This document shows, piece by piece, positions 1 to 7,143 of a stretch of 34,133 nt of DNA (positions within the stretch are counted from its first letter, which is position 1; every line of letters starts with the position of its first letter). The DNA lies in contig JAIVJC010000042.1 of NCBI GenBank assembly GCA_020200235.1, positions 1 through 34,133 of the forward strand. Direction: 5' to 3'. Below the pieces are notes generated by a model. That model did not search any database and had not been told where the DNA came from. It saw only the letters and a program-made list of their open reading frames with translations. The DNA comes from Acidobacteriota bacterium (GTDB lineage Bacteria > Acidobacteriota > Blastocatellia > Pyrinomonadales > Pyrinomonadaceae). The translations under genes were made by a program, and so were the position numbers.

Positions 1-20
1 CCCCTAACCCCTAACCCCCG
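1..20. repeat. Partial heptad repeat at window edge (word CCCCTAA)
   Basis: Two and a half copies of the 7-bp word CCCCTAA lie immediately beyond the stop codon of the aryl-CoA ligase. It looks telomere-like, but in this window it is better read as one arm of the heptad hairpin family described below, with the partner arm outside the window. Only the period and position support this. Confidence 0.5.
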
Positions 21-1555
21 GCTTTCAGCCGTTTGCGGTCGATCTTGCCGCGGTCGTTTTTGGGGAGCGAGGGGACGAACTCGATCCAGCGCGGGTACTT
101 GTAGGGGGCGAGGGTCGATTTGACGAACTCTTTGAGCGCGGCGGCGAGCGCGTCGCCCGCGTCGAAGCCCTCGCGCGCGACGACGAAGGCTTTGGGCTTG
201 ACGAGGCGATCGCCCGCGTCGTGACCGACGACGGCGCACTCCACGACCGCCTCGTGCTGCATCAGGCAGCTCTCGATCTCCGTGGGCGAGACGTAGATGC
301 CGGAGACCTTGAGCATGTCGTCCGTGCGCCCGTGATACCAGAAGTAGCCCTCGCCGTCCACGTGAAACTGATCGCCCGTCGTGCACCAGTCGCCCGCGAA
401 AGTCTCTTTGGATTTCTCGTGCGCGCGCCAGTAGCAGAGCGCCGCCGAGTCGCCTTTAACCCTCAACGTGCCCATCTCGCCCGCGGGGAGTTCGCGCCCA
501 TCGGCATCGACGACGCGCGCCTCGTAGCCCTCGACGACGCGACCGAGGCTCCCCGGTTTCACGTCGCCGGGGCGGTTCGTGATGTAGATGTGGAACATCT
601 CCGCCGAGCCGATGCCGTCGAGGATTTCGACGCCGCAGGTCTTCACCCAGCGCTCGTACAACTCGACCGGCAGAGCTTCGCCCGCCGAGAGGCAGCAGCG
701 CAGGGAAGATAAATCCCTCCCCGCCGCGCCTTCGAGGTTGAGCATCGAGTTGATCATCGTCGGCACGCTCGTCAGGATTGTCGGGCGGTAGCGGTCGATC
801 ATCTCGAAGATTTTTTCGGGCGTCGAGCGCTCCGGGAAGAGCGCGGTCGCGCCGCCGACCGAGAAGGGGAACAAAAGGTTCGTGCCCGTCGCGTAGCCGA
901 AGAAGAGTTTGGGGACGGAGACCGTGACGTCGCCTTCGCCCACGCCGAGCACGCGCTTGGCGTAGCACTCGGTGTTGTAGGGCAGATCGTGCTGGAGGTG
1001 GACAGCCGCCTTCGGGTGCCCGGTCGAGCCAGAGGTGAAGAGCCAGATGGCGAGGTCGTCGCGGCTCGTGTCCGCGCGCGCGCACTCGTCCGCCATCGCG
1101 CCCGTCACTTCCGCGAACGACTCGAACTCGCCCCGCTCGCCGCCCACCACCAGAACTTTCCTGAGATACTTCGCGGCGCGCGCGACTTGCGTGAAACTTT
1201 CGAGCAGCGACTCGTGGATGACGGCGACGGGCGCGCGCGTGTAGTCGAGGTAGTATTCGTAGTCGGCGGCGGGCAGCAGAGGGTTGACCATCGCGATGAC
1301 TGCGCCGACGCGTGCCGCGCCGAACCAAGCCCAGGCGAACTCCGGGCAGTCCGGCAAAACGATCAGCACGCGATCCTCGACCCGCACGCCCAGCTCGCGC
1401 AGCGCGTTCCCCGCGCGGTTCGAGCGTCGCACGGCGTCGCCGTAAGTGTGCCGCTCGTCGTGGAAGTAGAGGCAGACTTTTCCTTCGCGCCCCTCCTCCA
1501 CGTTGTGGTAGAGGAAGTAGTCGCTCATGTTGAAGCGTTCGGGGAATTCGATCAT
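11..1555 (-). CDS. Aryl-CoA ligase, benzoate-CoA / 2-aminobenzoate-CoA ligase family
   Basis: AMP-forming acyl-CoA synthetase of 514 residues, a full-length size for the benzoate-CoA ligase family. It activates an aromatic acid with ATP and CoA to the aryl-CoA that feeds the CoA-dependent ring pathways next door. Visible motifs are the P-loop LFTSGSTGHPK near residue 172, the GIGSAEM motif near 315, the YHGRTDDMLKVSG motif near 408, and the C-terminal LPKNDRGKID with the catalytic lysine. The N-terminus (FPERFNMSDYFL) is typical of benzoate-CoA ligases. Because tryptophan dioxygenase and kynureninase lie immediately upstream, anthranilate is as plausible a substrate as benzoate; the sequence alone does not decide. 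The ATG at 1555 lies just beyond a heptad hairpin and has only a weak ribosome binding site, so expression may depend on read-through from kynA. Confidence 0.88.
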   Translation of the reverse strand: MIEFPERFNMSDYFLYHNVEEGREGKVCLYFHDERHTYGDAVRRSNRAGNALRELGVRVEDRVLIVLPDCPEFAWAWFGAARVGAVIAMVNPLLPAADYEYYLDYTRAPVAVIHESLLESFTQVARAAKYLRKVLVVGGERGEFESFAEVTGAMADECARADTSRDDLAIWLFTSGSTGHPKAAVHLQHDLPYNTECYAKRVLGVGEGDVTVSVPKLFFGYATGTNLLFPFSVGGATALFPERSTPEKIFEMIDRYRPTILTSVPTMINSMLNLEGAAGRDLSSLRCCLSAGEALPVELYERWVKTCGVEILDGIGSAEMFHIYITNRPGDVKPGSLGRVVEGYEARVVDADGRELPAGEMGTLRVKGDSAALCYWRAHEKSKETFAGDWCTTGDQFHVDGEGYFWYHGRTDDMLKVSGIYVSPTEIESCLMQHEAVVECAVVGHDAGDRLVKPKAFVVAREGFDAGDALAAALKEFVKSTLAPYKYPRWIEFVPSLPKNDRGKIDRKRLKAGG

Positions 1556-1561
1556 TGCTTC

Positions 1562-1642
1562 GTAAATCGCGCATCGCGCATCGCGAATCGTGGACGGGGA
1601 AAACGCTTCTCATCCGTTCACGATTTACGATTCACGATTTAC
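1562..1642. repeat. Heptad-phased hairpin (word nnnATCG)
   Basis: The left arm 1562-1594 is built of 7-bp units ending in ATCG, and the right arm 1615-1642 is their degenerate reverse complement. It fills the gap between kynA and the ligase. The kynA stop codon (1632-1634) lies inside the right arm, so the last residues of KynA (KS) are written in repeat sequence. Confidence 0.75.
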
Positions 1643-2492
1643 CGGTAAAGGGGCAGCCCGCGCCGCCGTGCTTGGTGTCGAGGTGGGTGCGCGCCTCCCA
1701 GAGTTCGGGGAAGAACTTCTGGTCGAGCGTGGTGCGCAGGTAGTTGACGCCCTCGCTGCCGCCCGTGCCGCGCTTCGTGCCGACCATGCGCTCGACCATG
1801 CGGACGTGGTGCGCGCGCCAGAGCTGGAAGTATTCGTCGTGCGCGATGAGTGCCTCGGAGAGCCGGAACTCTTCGGCGCGCTGCTCGAAGTGCGTCAGGA
1901 CTTCGAGCGCGGCGCGCACGCGGCGGCCGTAGAGTTTCTGCCGCTCCTCCTTCGCAGCGGTCGCGTCGTCCGCGGGGGCGTCGAAGCCGCGGCGGCGCAG
2001 GTAGGCGAAGAAGGCTTCGCCGAGGCTCGGCGCGTCGTGGCGCGCGCGCAGGCGTTGGGACGCGAACTCGTCGTCGCGGAAGTTGTCGAGCACGCCCGCG
2101 TCCTTCAAGCCCGACGCGATCTCGATCTCCCTGAACTGCATCGACTGGAAGCCGCTCGCCGGGTTCAGCTCGTCGCGGAAGCCGAGGAAGCTCATCGGCG
2201 TCATCGTCTCCAGGATGTGAATCTGCTGGACGAGCACCTTCTCGATCTCGACCGTGCGCTCGACGGCGCGCGTCGCGGCGGGCGCCCGATCCTCGTCCGT
2301 AGCGAGGCGGGCGGCGTCGATCTCGTGGAGGATCTGCTTGAACCACAGCTCGTAGGTCTGGTGGATGGTGATGAAGAGCAGCTCGTCGTGGTGCGCCGGA
2401 TCGGACAGGCACTCCTGCAACGCGATCAGCTCCGCCACGCGCAGGTACTTGTTGTATGAGAGCGGGGCTGAGTCGCCGTAGTCTTTGGTCAT
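1632..2492 (-). CDS. kynA: Tryptophan 2,3-dioxygenase
   Basis: Haem-dependent cytosolic dioxygenase, 286 residues, that opens the indole ring of L-tryptophan with O2 to give N-formylkynurenine, the first step of the kynurenine pathway. Diagnostic segments are ITIHQTYELWFKQILHEID (residues 41-59, with the active-site His44 of the family), FRDELNPASGFQSMQFREIE in the middle, and the HHVRMVERMVG segment at 228-238 with the proximal haem histidine, followed by the GTGGSEGVNYLR substrate loop. Length matches bacterial TDO (about 280 residues). It sits between a small membrane protein gene and the aryl-CoA ligase, with kynureninase further upstream, which supports a tryptophan-to-anthranilate route. 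Its C-terminal codons run into a heptad hairpin. No kynurenine formamidase gene is seen in the window. Confidence 0.95.
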   Translation of the reverse strand: MTKDYGDSAPLSYNKYLRVAELIALQECLSDPAHHDELLFITIHQTYELWFKQILHEIDAARLATDEDRAPAATRAVERTVEIEKVLVQQIHILETMTPMSFLGFRDELNPASGFQSMQFREIEIASGLKDAGVLDNFRDDEFASQRLRARHDAPSLGEAFFAYLRRRGFDAPADDATAAKEERQKLYGRRVRAALEVLTHFEQRAEEFRLSEALIAHDEYFQLWRAHHVRMVERMVGTKRGTGGSEGVNYLRTTLDQKFFPELWEARTHLDTKHGGAGCPFTGKS

Positions 2493-2544
2493 GTCGAAAA
2501 GTTAGACCGGCAAGTGTTAAGCGCTGCGGGCCGTTGTCGCGAAC

Positions 2545-2901
2545 TTATTGCGACAGCAGCCCGCGCGCCTCCGGCTTCGTGAGAGCCCAGAGGGTGTAGA
2601 TGCCGAGGGCGGTGCCGAGCGGGATGCTGAGCAGCCCGAGGCAGCCGAGGACGATGACGAGGATGCGCGACCAGGACTTGCGCTTGAGCAAACCCCAGCC
2701 GCCGATCAGGTTCGGGAGCGAGAGCGCGCCGACGAGCACGGCGACGAAGAAGCCGATGCCCGAGAAGAGTGCCGCCGACTCCGCGTCGCGCGAGAGCAGC
2801 CCGCCGCCGACCGCGGCGATGAGCACGACGGCCGCGCCCAGCAGCCCGAGCGCGCCGAAGGCGATGTAGAGCCAGCCCAGGATGTCGATGTGTTGTTTCA
2901 T
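2545..2901 (-). CDS. Small multi-pass membrane protein, unknown function
   Basis: Hypothetical protein of 118 residues with four likely membrane segments (about residues 8-30, 45-66, 78-92 and 95-108), separated by short polar loops; a KRKSWSR patch lies between segments two and three. The layout resembles the small DUF4064/DUF4870-like membrane families, but I cannot assign one. A likely ribosome binding site AGGTAAA precedes the ATG at 2901. It lies between kynU and kynA on the same strand. A transport or sensing role in tryptophan use would be speculation. Confidence 0.7.
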   Translation of the reverse strand: MKQHIDILGWLYIAFGALGLLGAAVVLIAAVGGGLLSRDAESAALFSGIGFFVAVLVGALSLPNLIGGWGLLKRKSWSRILVIVLGCLGLLSIPLGTALGIYTLWALTKPEARGLLSQ

Positions 2902-2920
2902 GTCTTTACCTCAGGGGAAA

Positions 2921-3065
2921 GAGTGATGAGTAATGAGTGATGAGTAATGAGTTAAAGACGAACGCTTGTTTTCGATCCCGCTCTTCCTCATCACTCATCA
3001 CTCATCACTCATCACTCATCACTCATCACTCATCACTCATCACTCATCACTCATCACTCATCACT
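2921..3065. repeat. Heptad-phased hairpin (word AGTGATG / CATCACT)
   Basis: The left arm 2921-2952 has about four copies of AGTGATG/AGTAATG. The right arm 2988-3065 has about eleven nearly perfect tandem copies of ATCACTC. The arms are very unequal, so tandem expansion has occurred on one side only. The array ends 4 bp from the kynU stop codon. Confidence 0.85.
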
Positions 3066-3068
3066 TTC

Positions 3069-4114
3069 TTAGAACGCCGCGCCCGCAGCCTCGTGCGCGG
3101 CGTAGGCGCGCGTCTCGACGATCTCGCGCATCGTGTTGACGGCGAGATCGAGTTCTTCGTCCTTCGTGTAGAAGTGCGGCGAGAGTCGGATGCCCGCGCC
3201 CGGTCGGTAGTCGCAGACGATCTCGCGCCGGACGAGCTCTTTCGTCACGGCGGCGGCTTGCTCGACGGCGACCGTTCGCGCGCGGCGTAGAGACCGGGCA
3301 CGTTGGGCGAGCCGTGGAGGAAGCGCGCGATCCCTTTCGCGTAACTGATCGGCGGCAACTCGAAGGCGAACGGCGACTCGTGCGCCATCCAGCCCGTCAC
3401 CTTCGGCTCAAGTTTTTCGTGCAGGCGCGGGTGGACGTAGAGGTAGCCCGCGCCGGGTCCGCCGCAGAGCCACTTGACGGAGCCGCCCGTGCAGAAATCT
3501 ACGTCCAGGTCGGTGACGGAGAAGGGGACGGTGCCCGCCGACTGGTAAGTGTCTAAGACGACCAGCGCGCCGACCTCGTGCGCGCGCTCCGTGATGGCGC
3601 GCGCGTCCTGCAAAAAAGCGCTCTTAAATAAAACGTGCGAGACGGGAACCAGCAGCGTCTCCTCGTCTATCGCCGCGAGGAACTTGTCGAGCGGGACGGT
3701 CATCCCGTCGTCCGAGGGTACGCGCTCGATCCGGAATCGACCGTCGCGCGCGTGCGCCTCGTAGGCGTACATGACGGAGGGGAATTCGAGATCGGAGTAG
3801 ACGATCTTGTTGCGCCGCCCTTCGGGCTCGAAGCAGGAGAGGATGAGCGACTGGCAGACCGAGACGTTCTGGTGCATCACGATCGTGCCCGCGGGCGCGC
3901 CGATGATCTTCGCGACCTCGTCGCCGACCGTGAGCGGCATCTCCCACCACCCCTCAGCCCACGCCCTCACGCCGCGCGCCGCCCACACGTCGGCGTACTC
4001 GCGCAGAGAGTCGTAAGCGCCGCGCGGCATCGCGCCGAGGCTGTGCGAGATGAGGTAGGTGCAGCTTTCGACTATGGGAAACTCGGCGCGCCACCTGAGC
4101 AGTTCGTCGGTCAA
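3069..4114 (-). pseudogene. kynU: Kynureninase, internal deletion with frame change
   Basis: PLP enzyme of the class V aminotransferase fold (kynureninase-like), expected to cleave kynurenine to anthranilate and alanine. The N-terminal part reads well from LLRWRAEFPIVESCTYL through VVLDTYQSAG to the PLP-lysine segment GGSVKWLCGGPGAGYLYVHP and HGSPNVPGLYAARE. The frame then hits TGA near 3243. The true C-terminus (VTKELVRREIVCDYRPGAGI, then LSPHFYTKDEELD) follows in another frame and ends at the TAA at 3069. About 50-60 residues normally found between YAARE and this tail are missing, with the junction near 3272-3285, so this is a deletion and not just a one-base slip. The likely start is TTG at 4114, preceded by GGGAGGGG; the longer upstream reading frame is repeat sequence. 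It may be a true pseudogene or an assembly collapse. Confidence 0.82.
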
Positions 4115-4217
4115 AAAATTGTCCCCTCCCGTGGCAGAGACAATATGCAATTTCCGATCAGTTTTCAAACTGCTGCGGTCGCCGATACCGGATCGGCAAG
4201 GGATGAGGTAGCAGGAC

Positions 4218-4302
4218 TCACCGCGGAGGCGCAGAGGAGGCGCAGAGCTAACGCAGAGGGTTGAATGCTTCCCTCTGCGCCTCCTCTGCGCCTCCGCGGT
4301 GA
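4218..4302. repeat. Hairpin with 11-bp repeat units
   Basis: The left arm 4218-4260 carries tandem units GAGGCGCAGAG, and the right arm 4271-4302 carries their reverse complement, ending in the exact mirror TCACCGCGGAGG / CCTCCGCGGTGA. The loop is about 10 bp. It lies between the TIR-KAP gene and kynU. The unit is 11 bp, so it belongs to a different class from the 7-bp elements although the architecture is the same. Confidence 0.8.
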
Positions 4303-4338
4303 CTGTTAAGCGATCACTCCCTGCCGACGCCGCGGCGA

Positions 4339-7143
4339 TCACGAAGCCGACGGAGAAGTCACCGCCGGGGTCTGCGCGCCCGCCGCGGCGGTCGGCGCTT
4401 CGACGGTGAACTGCGTCATGTCTACAATCGAGTCCAGAAGTTTTTCCTCTCTCCAGTAGGGTTCGAGGTGCTTGAGGCATTGCAGGAAATCACCGTCCCT
4501 GAGCCAGACTTGCCACGGCAGCTTCGACCAATGCGAGGGCGAGTCCTCGGCAAGTAGTCGCACCTTTTTTAACTCGGCGACGTAATCGTCTCTCGCGGAG
4601 CCGCGCAACCCGACCCGCCCCCGGTCGTCGATGGTGAGCTTATGGGTGATGTCGCGCAGGTTGAGGAGCAGTTCGCCGTCGCCGCTTGATGCCGACAGCG
4701 TTTTCAGAATCTCGGGCCACTGCATGTACCAGGCGACCCACACCGCCAGCCGCTTCGGCGTCAGACCGAAGTCGCCCTCCTCGCGAAGCAGCCCGCGTTC
4801 GTCCGCGATGTAAACCTGCAACCGGAACAGGTTGATGAAGCGTTTCACCTGCCGCGGGTTCTCTTTTAGCAGGCGGGACGCAAACACCACAGCCTGCTTG
4901 ATGTCTTCACGGGCGAAGCTGCCGCGATCCGCCTTCGGCAGCTCGGAGGCGGGCGACGTGGTGCGTGCGGGCGGGGCGTCGGCGGGAAGAGCACCGGGCT
5001 GAGTCTGCTGCGCGGGCGGAGGGGGTGGAGACTCGGGGAGTGTGAAGACGGGCGGGGTGAGCGCCGGGGGTGTCGTCTGCGGTTGCGGTTCGGCGATTGA
5101 GGTCACGAGGGCGTCGATGTAATCCTTGTTCGGTCGCGGCACGTTGAAGGGTATCTGGACGATCTTGTCGAGGAACAGGCTGCCGGGCGAGAGCACGTCG
5201 GGAGCGTCGCGGCGCATCCGCTCGGTCAGCTCTTTGTATTTGACTTCGATGCTCGTCGCCACCGCCGCCACGTCCATTCCGAGGACGAAGACGCACCCGA
5301 CGCTGTCGAGGAAGAGGTTGATGGCTTCGATGATGCTCGCCGCCTGGAGGGGGCTGCAACGGTCGAGATCGTCGATGAAGATGACGAGCTTGCGTGGCTG
5401 CCAGAAGAACGAGCGGCGGATCGCCACCTCCACGATGCGCCCGAAGTCCTCCTCGAAAGTCCCGATGAAGCCGACCTTCCCCTCGTAGTCGGGCTGATCG
5501 ACCAGTTCGCCGACGGGCAGTCGGAAAGGATTCTCGATCTCCCTCCACGCCTTCCACGCGGCGACCAGCGCGGGCGCGAGCCATGCCCAGTTGGCGGGCA
5601 GCACGAAATAGCGCGCGTACTGCGCCTTGAGCAACTCGTAGGACTGCCGGTAGGCGACGGCGGCTGCGGCGAGCGCGAGCGGGAGTAACAACTTGCGCGC
5701 GAGGTGATGGAGAGTTTGCAGCTTGTCGGTGCGCTTGTAGGTGAGTCGGGCGAGGAAAAAGAGGCGCGTGAAAAAGCCGTATTTCGTCCTGAGCTGTTCG
5801 AGCATGGCGAGCGCCAGCGCCGCCCAGACCTGTTCCTGCTGGTTGAACTTCCAGGCGTTGAACCAGACGGTCGGGTACGCGAGCGGCTTCATCTTCAGAC
5901 GCAGTGCCGCCGCCCGCGCCCAGCGCCGCGTCTTCTCCGTCACCGCCGCGCGATACTTTTCGAGCCGCTCGGGCGAGAGCGCGCCCGGCGGCTGGGATCG
6001 GAGCTGCGCGGCGATCGAGGGCTCGACGTGGCGACCGAGGAGTTCTTCGAAGTTCTCGTCGGTCACTTCCTCGGCGGGCGCGAAGGCGAGCCCGAGCCGG
6101 ATGAACTCGGCGTCCCAGTGCTCGCTCCAGGCGAGGAGGCGACCGCAGAGTGAGAGGGCGGTGCCGCGAGCCCAGCGCCACAGCCAGCCGAGCTTGACGC
6201 GCCACAGCCCCGGCGGTGGCGGCGATTCGAGCTGGCGTCCGAGCATCCGCATCATGGACGACTTGCCGGAGCCCCACTGGCCGTTGATGCTGATGGTGAG
6301 CGGGGTGGTCGTGTCCTGCGAGACGATGAACTCGCGGAGCGCGAAGACGTAGTCGCGGAAGCCCAGCGTGTCCTGCGTCACGTCGTCCTGCGGCTTGTCG
6401 TTGATCGCGTTGCGCGCGCTCGCGTCCTCCGCCAAGCCCTCTTTGACGACGACGACCGGCGCGCTGACCTCAACCTTCGGCGGTGGAGCTTCCGCGTCCG
6501 GGCTCGCGCTCACGACGGCGGGGGGATCGTCGCCGTGTGCGCCGCCGGCATCGGCGGGCGCGCTCGCGATAGTCGCCGCGCCCGACGCGCGCTCACCATC
6601 GCCGCCAGCCGCATCACCGCTTCCCGCCCGTTCATCACTCCCAGCCCACTCCGCCAACACGCGAGAGAACGGCTTTTGATCCCTTTTGACACGACTCCGC
6701 GGTCTGACTTTTATATCCAACTCACTCGCTCTATGATGCAGCGCCCTTACAAGCTGCTGATAGCCATCGTCACTGAACAGATCAACGCGGGCGAGACTGT
6801 CGATCCTTATCGGCACGGGGCATTCTTCCAGCCTAACCGGAATTAAATAGACTGCCCGCTCCACGCCGAAGTGAATTTCCTGCCTGACGGATTGTGACTC
6901 GAGAGAATGTCTTGAGATGCAGACTATGATAACGTCCGCACTTTCGAGAGCGCGCGGAATTTCTTTATTGAAGTCTGCCCCGGCAAGTATGTCCGCATAC
7001 ATCCACGGCTCGAAGCCCTCATCCTTTAAAAGCTCATACAGTTCGCGGACGACCATGCCGTCACGGCTAGAGTAAGAAAGGAAAACGCGCAGGCGCCTGT
7101 CATTTGAAGTGGTCTTCGATGATTCTGAAGCCGCAGCGGGCAT
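4339..7143 (-). CDS. TIR domain - KAP family P-loop NTPase fusion
   Basis: Large protein of about 934 residues. An N-terminal TIR domain (residues 17-140; RVFLSYSSRDG, then SVRQEIHFGVE with Glu89 at the position of the catalytic glutamate in bacterial TIR NADases) is followed by a Pro/Ala-rich linker (about 160-250). A KAP NTPase follows: Walker A NGQWGSGKSS at 287-296, two hydrophobic helices near 480-495 and 510-530 inserted between Walker A and B as is usual for KAP, Walker B KLVIFIDDLDR near 585-595, and a proline-rich insert near 690-735. The start ATG at 7143 is preferred over 7209 because AAGGAG lies upstream of it. TIR plus NTPase suggests an NAD-consuming, abortive defence-type protein anchored in the inner membrane; this is inference. 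It sits alone inside the tryptophan/anthranilate genes. The TIR-encoding part is about 50% GC, against about two thirds in the KAP part. Confidence 0.88.
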   Translation of the reverse strand: MPAAASESSKTTSNDRRLRVFLSYSSRDGMVVRELYELLKDEGFEPWMYADILAGADFNKEIPRALESADVIIVCISRHSLESQSVRQEIHFGVERAVYLIPVRLEECPVPIRIDSLARVDLFSDDGYQQLVRALHHRASELDIKVRPRSRVKRDQKPFSRVLAEWAGSDERAGSGDAAGGDGERASGAATIASAPADAGGAHGDDPPAVVSASPDAEAPPPKVEVSAPVVVVKEGLAEDASARNAINDKPQDDVTQDTLGFRDYVFALREFIVSQDTTTPLTISINGQWGSGKSSMMRMLGRQLESPPPPGLWRVKLGWLWRWARGTALSLCGRLLAWSEHWDAEFIRLGLAFAPAEEVTDENFEELLGRHVEPSIAAQLRSQPPGALSPERLEKYRAAVTEKTRRWARAAALRLKMKPLAYPTVWFNAWKFNQQEQVWAALALAMLEQLRTKYGFFTRLFFLARLTYKRTDKLQTLHHLARKLLLPLALAAAAVAYRQSYELLKAQYARYFVLPANWAWLAPALVAAWKAWREIENPFRLPVGELVDQPDYEGKVGFIGTFEEDFGRIVEVAIRRSFFWQPRKLVIFIDDLDRCSPLQAASIIEAINLFLDSVGCVFVLGMDVAAVATSIEVKYKELTERMRRDAPDVLSPGSLFLDKIVQIPFNVPRPNKDYIDALVTSIAEPQPQTTPPALTPPVFTLPESPPPPPAQQTQPGALPADAPPARTTSPASELPKADRGSFAREDIKQAVVFASRLLKENPRQVKRFINLFRLQVYIADERGLLREEGDFGLTPKRLAVWVAWYMQWPEILKTLSASSGDGELLLNLRDITHKLTIDDRGRVGLRGSARDDYVAELKKVRLLAEDSPSHWSKLPWQVWLRDGDFLQCLKHLEPYWREEKLLDSIVDMTQFTVEAPTAAAGAQTPAVTSPSAS

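Noticed and set aside
1-20. Telomere-like CCCCTAA repeats suggesting a linear chromosome end
   Set aside because: Only two and a half copies, directly beside a normal gene, and the 7-bp period fits the hairpin elements seen throughout the window.
456-1613. Long open frame overlapping the aryl-CoA ligase on the same strand
   Set aside because: It is out of frame with a clear full-length ligase and is an Arg-rich shadow.
2988-3065. CRISPR-like array
   Set aside because: The units are 7 bp with no spacers; there are no cas genes.
3240-3250. In-frame TGA in kynU as a selenocysteine codon, prompted by the nearby tRNA-Sec
   Set aside because: The conserved C-terminal residues continue in a different frame, so readthrough would not restore the protein. 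The same holds for the TGA in boxC.
4115-4480. N-terminal extension of kynureninase to 4480
   Set aside because: The extra sequence is the 11-bp repeat hairpin and the end of the TIR-KAP gene; homology begins at the TTG start at 4114, which has a good ribosome binding site.
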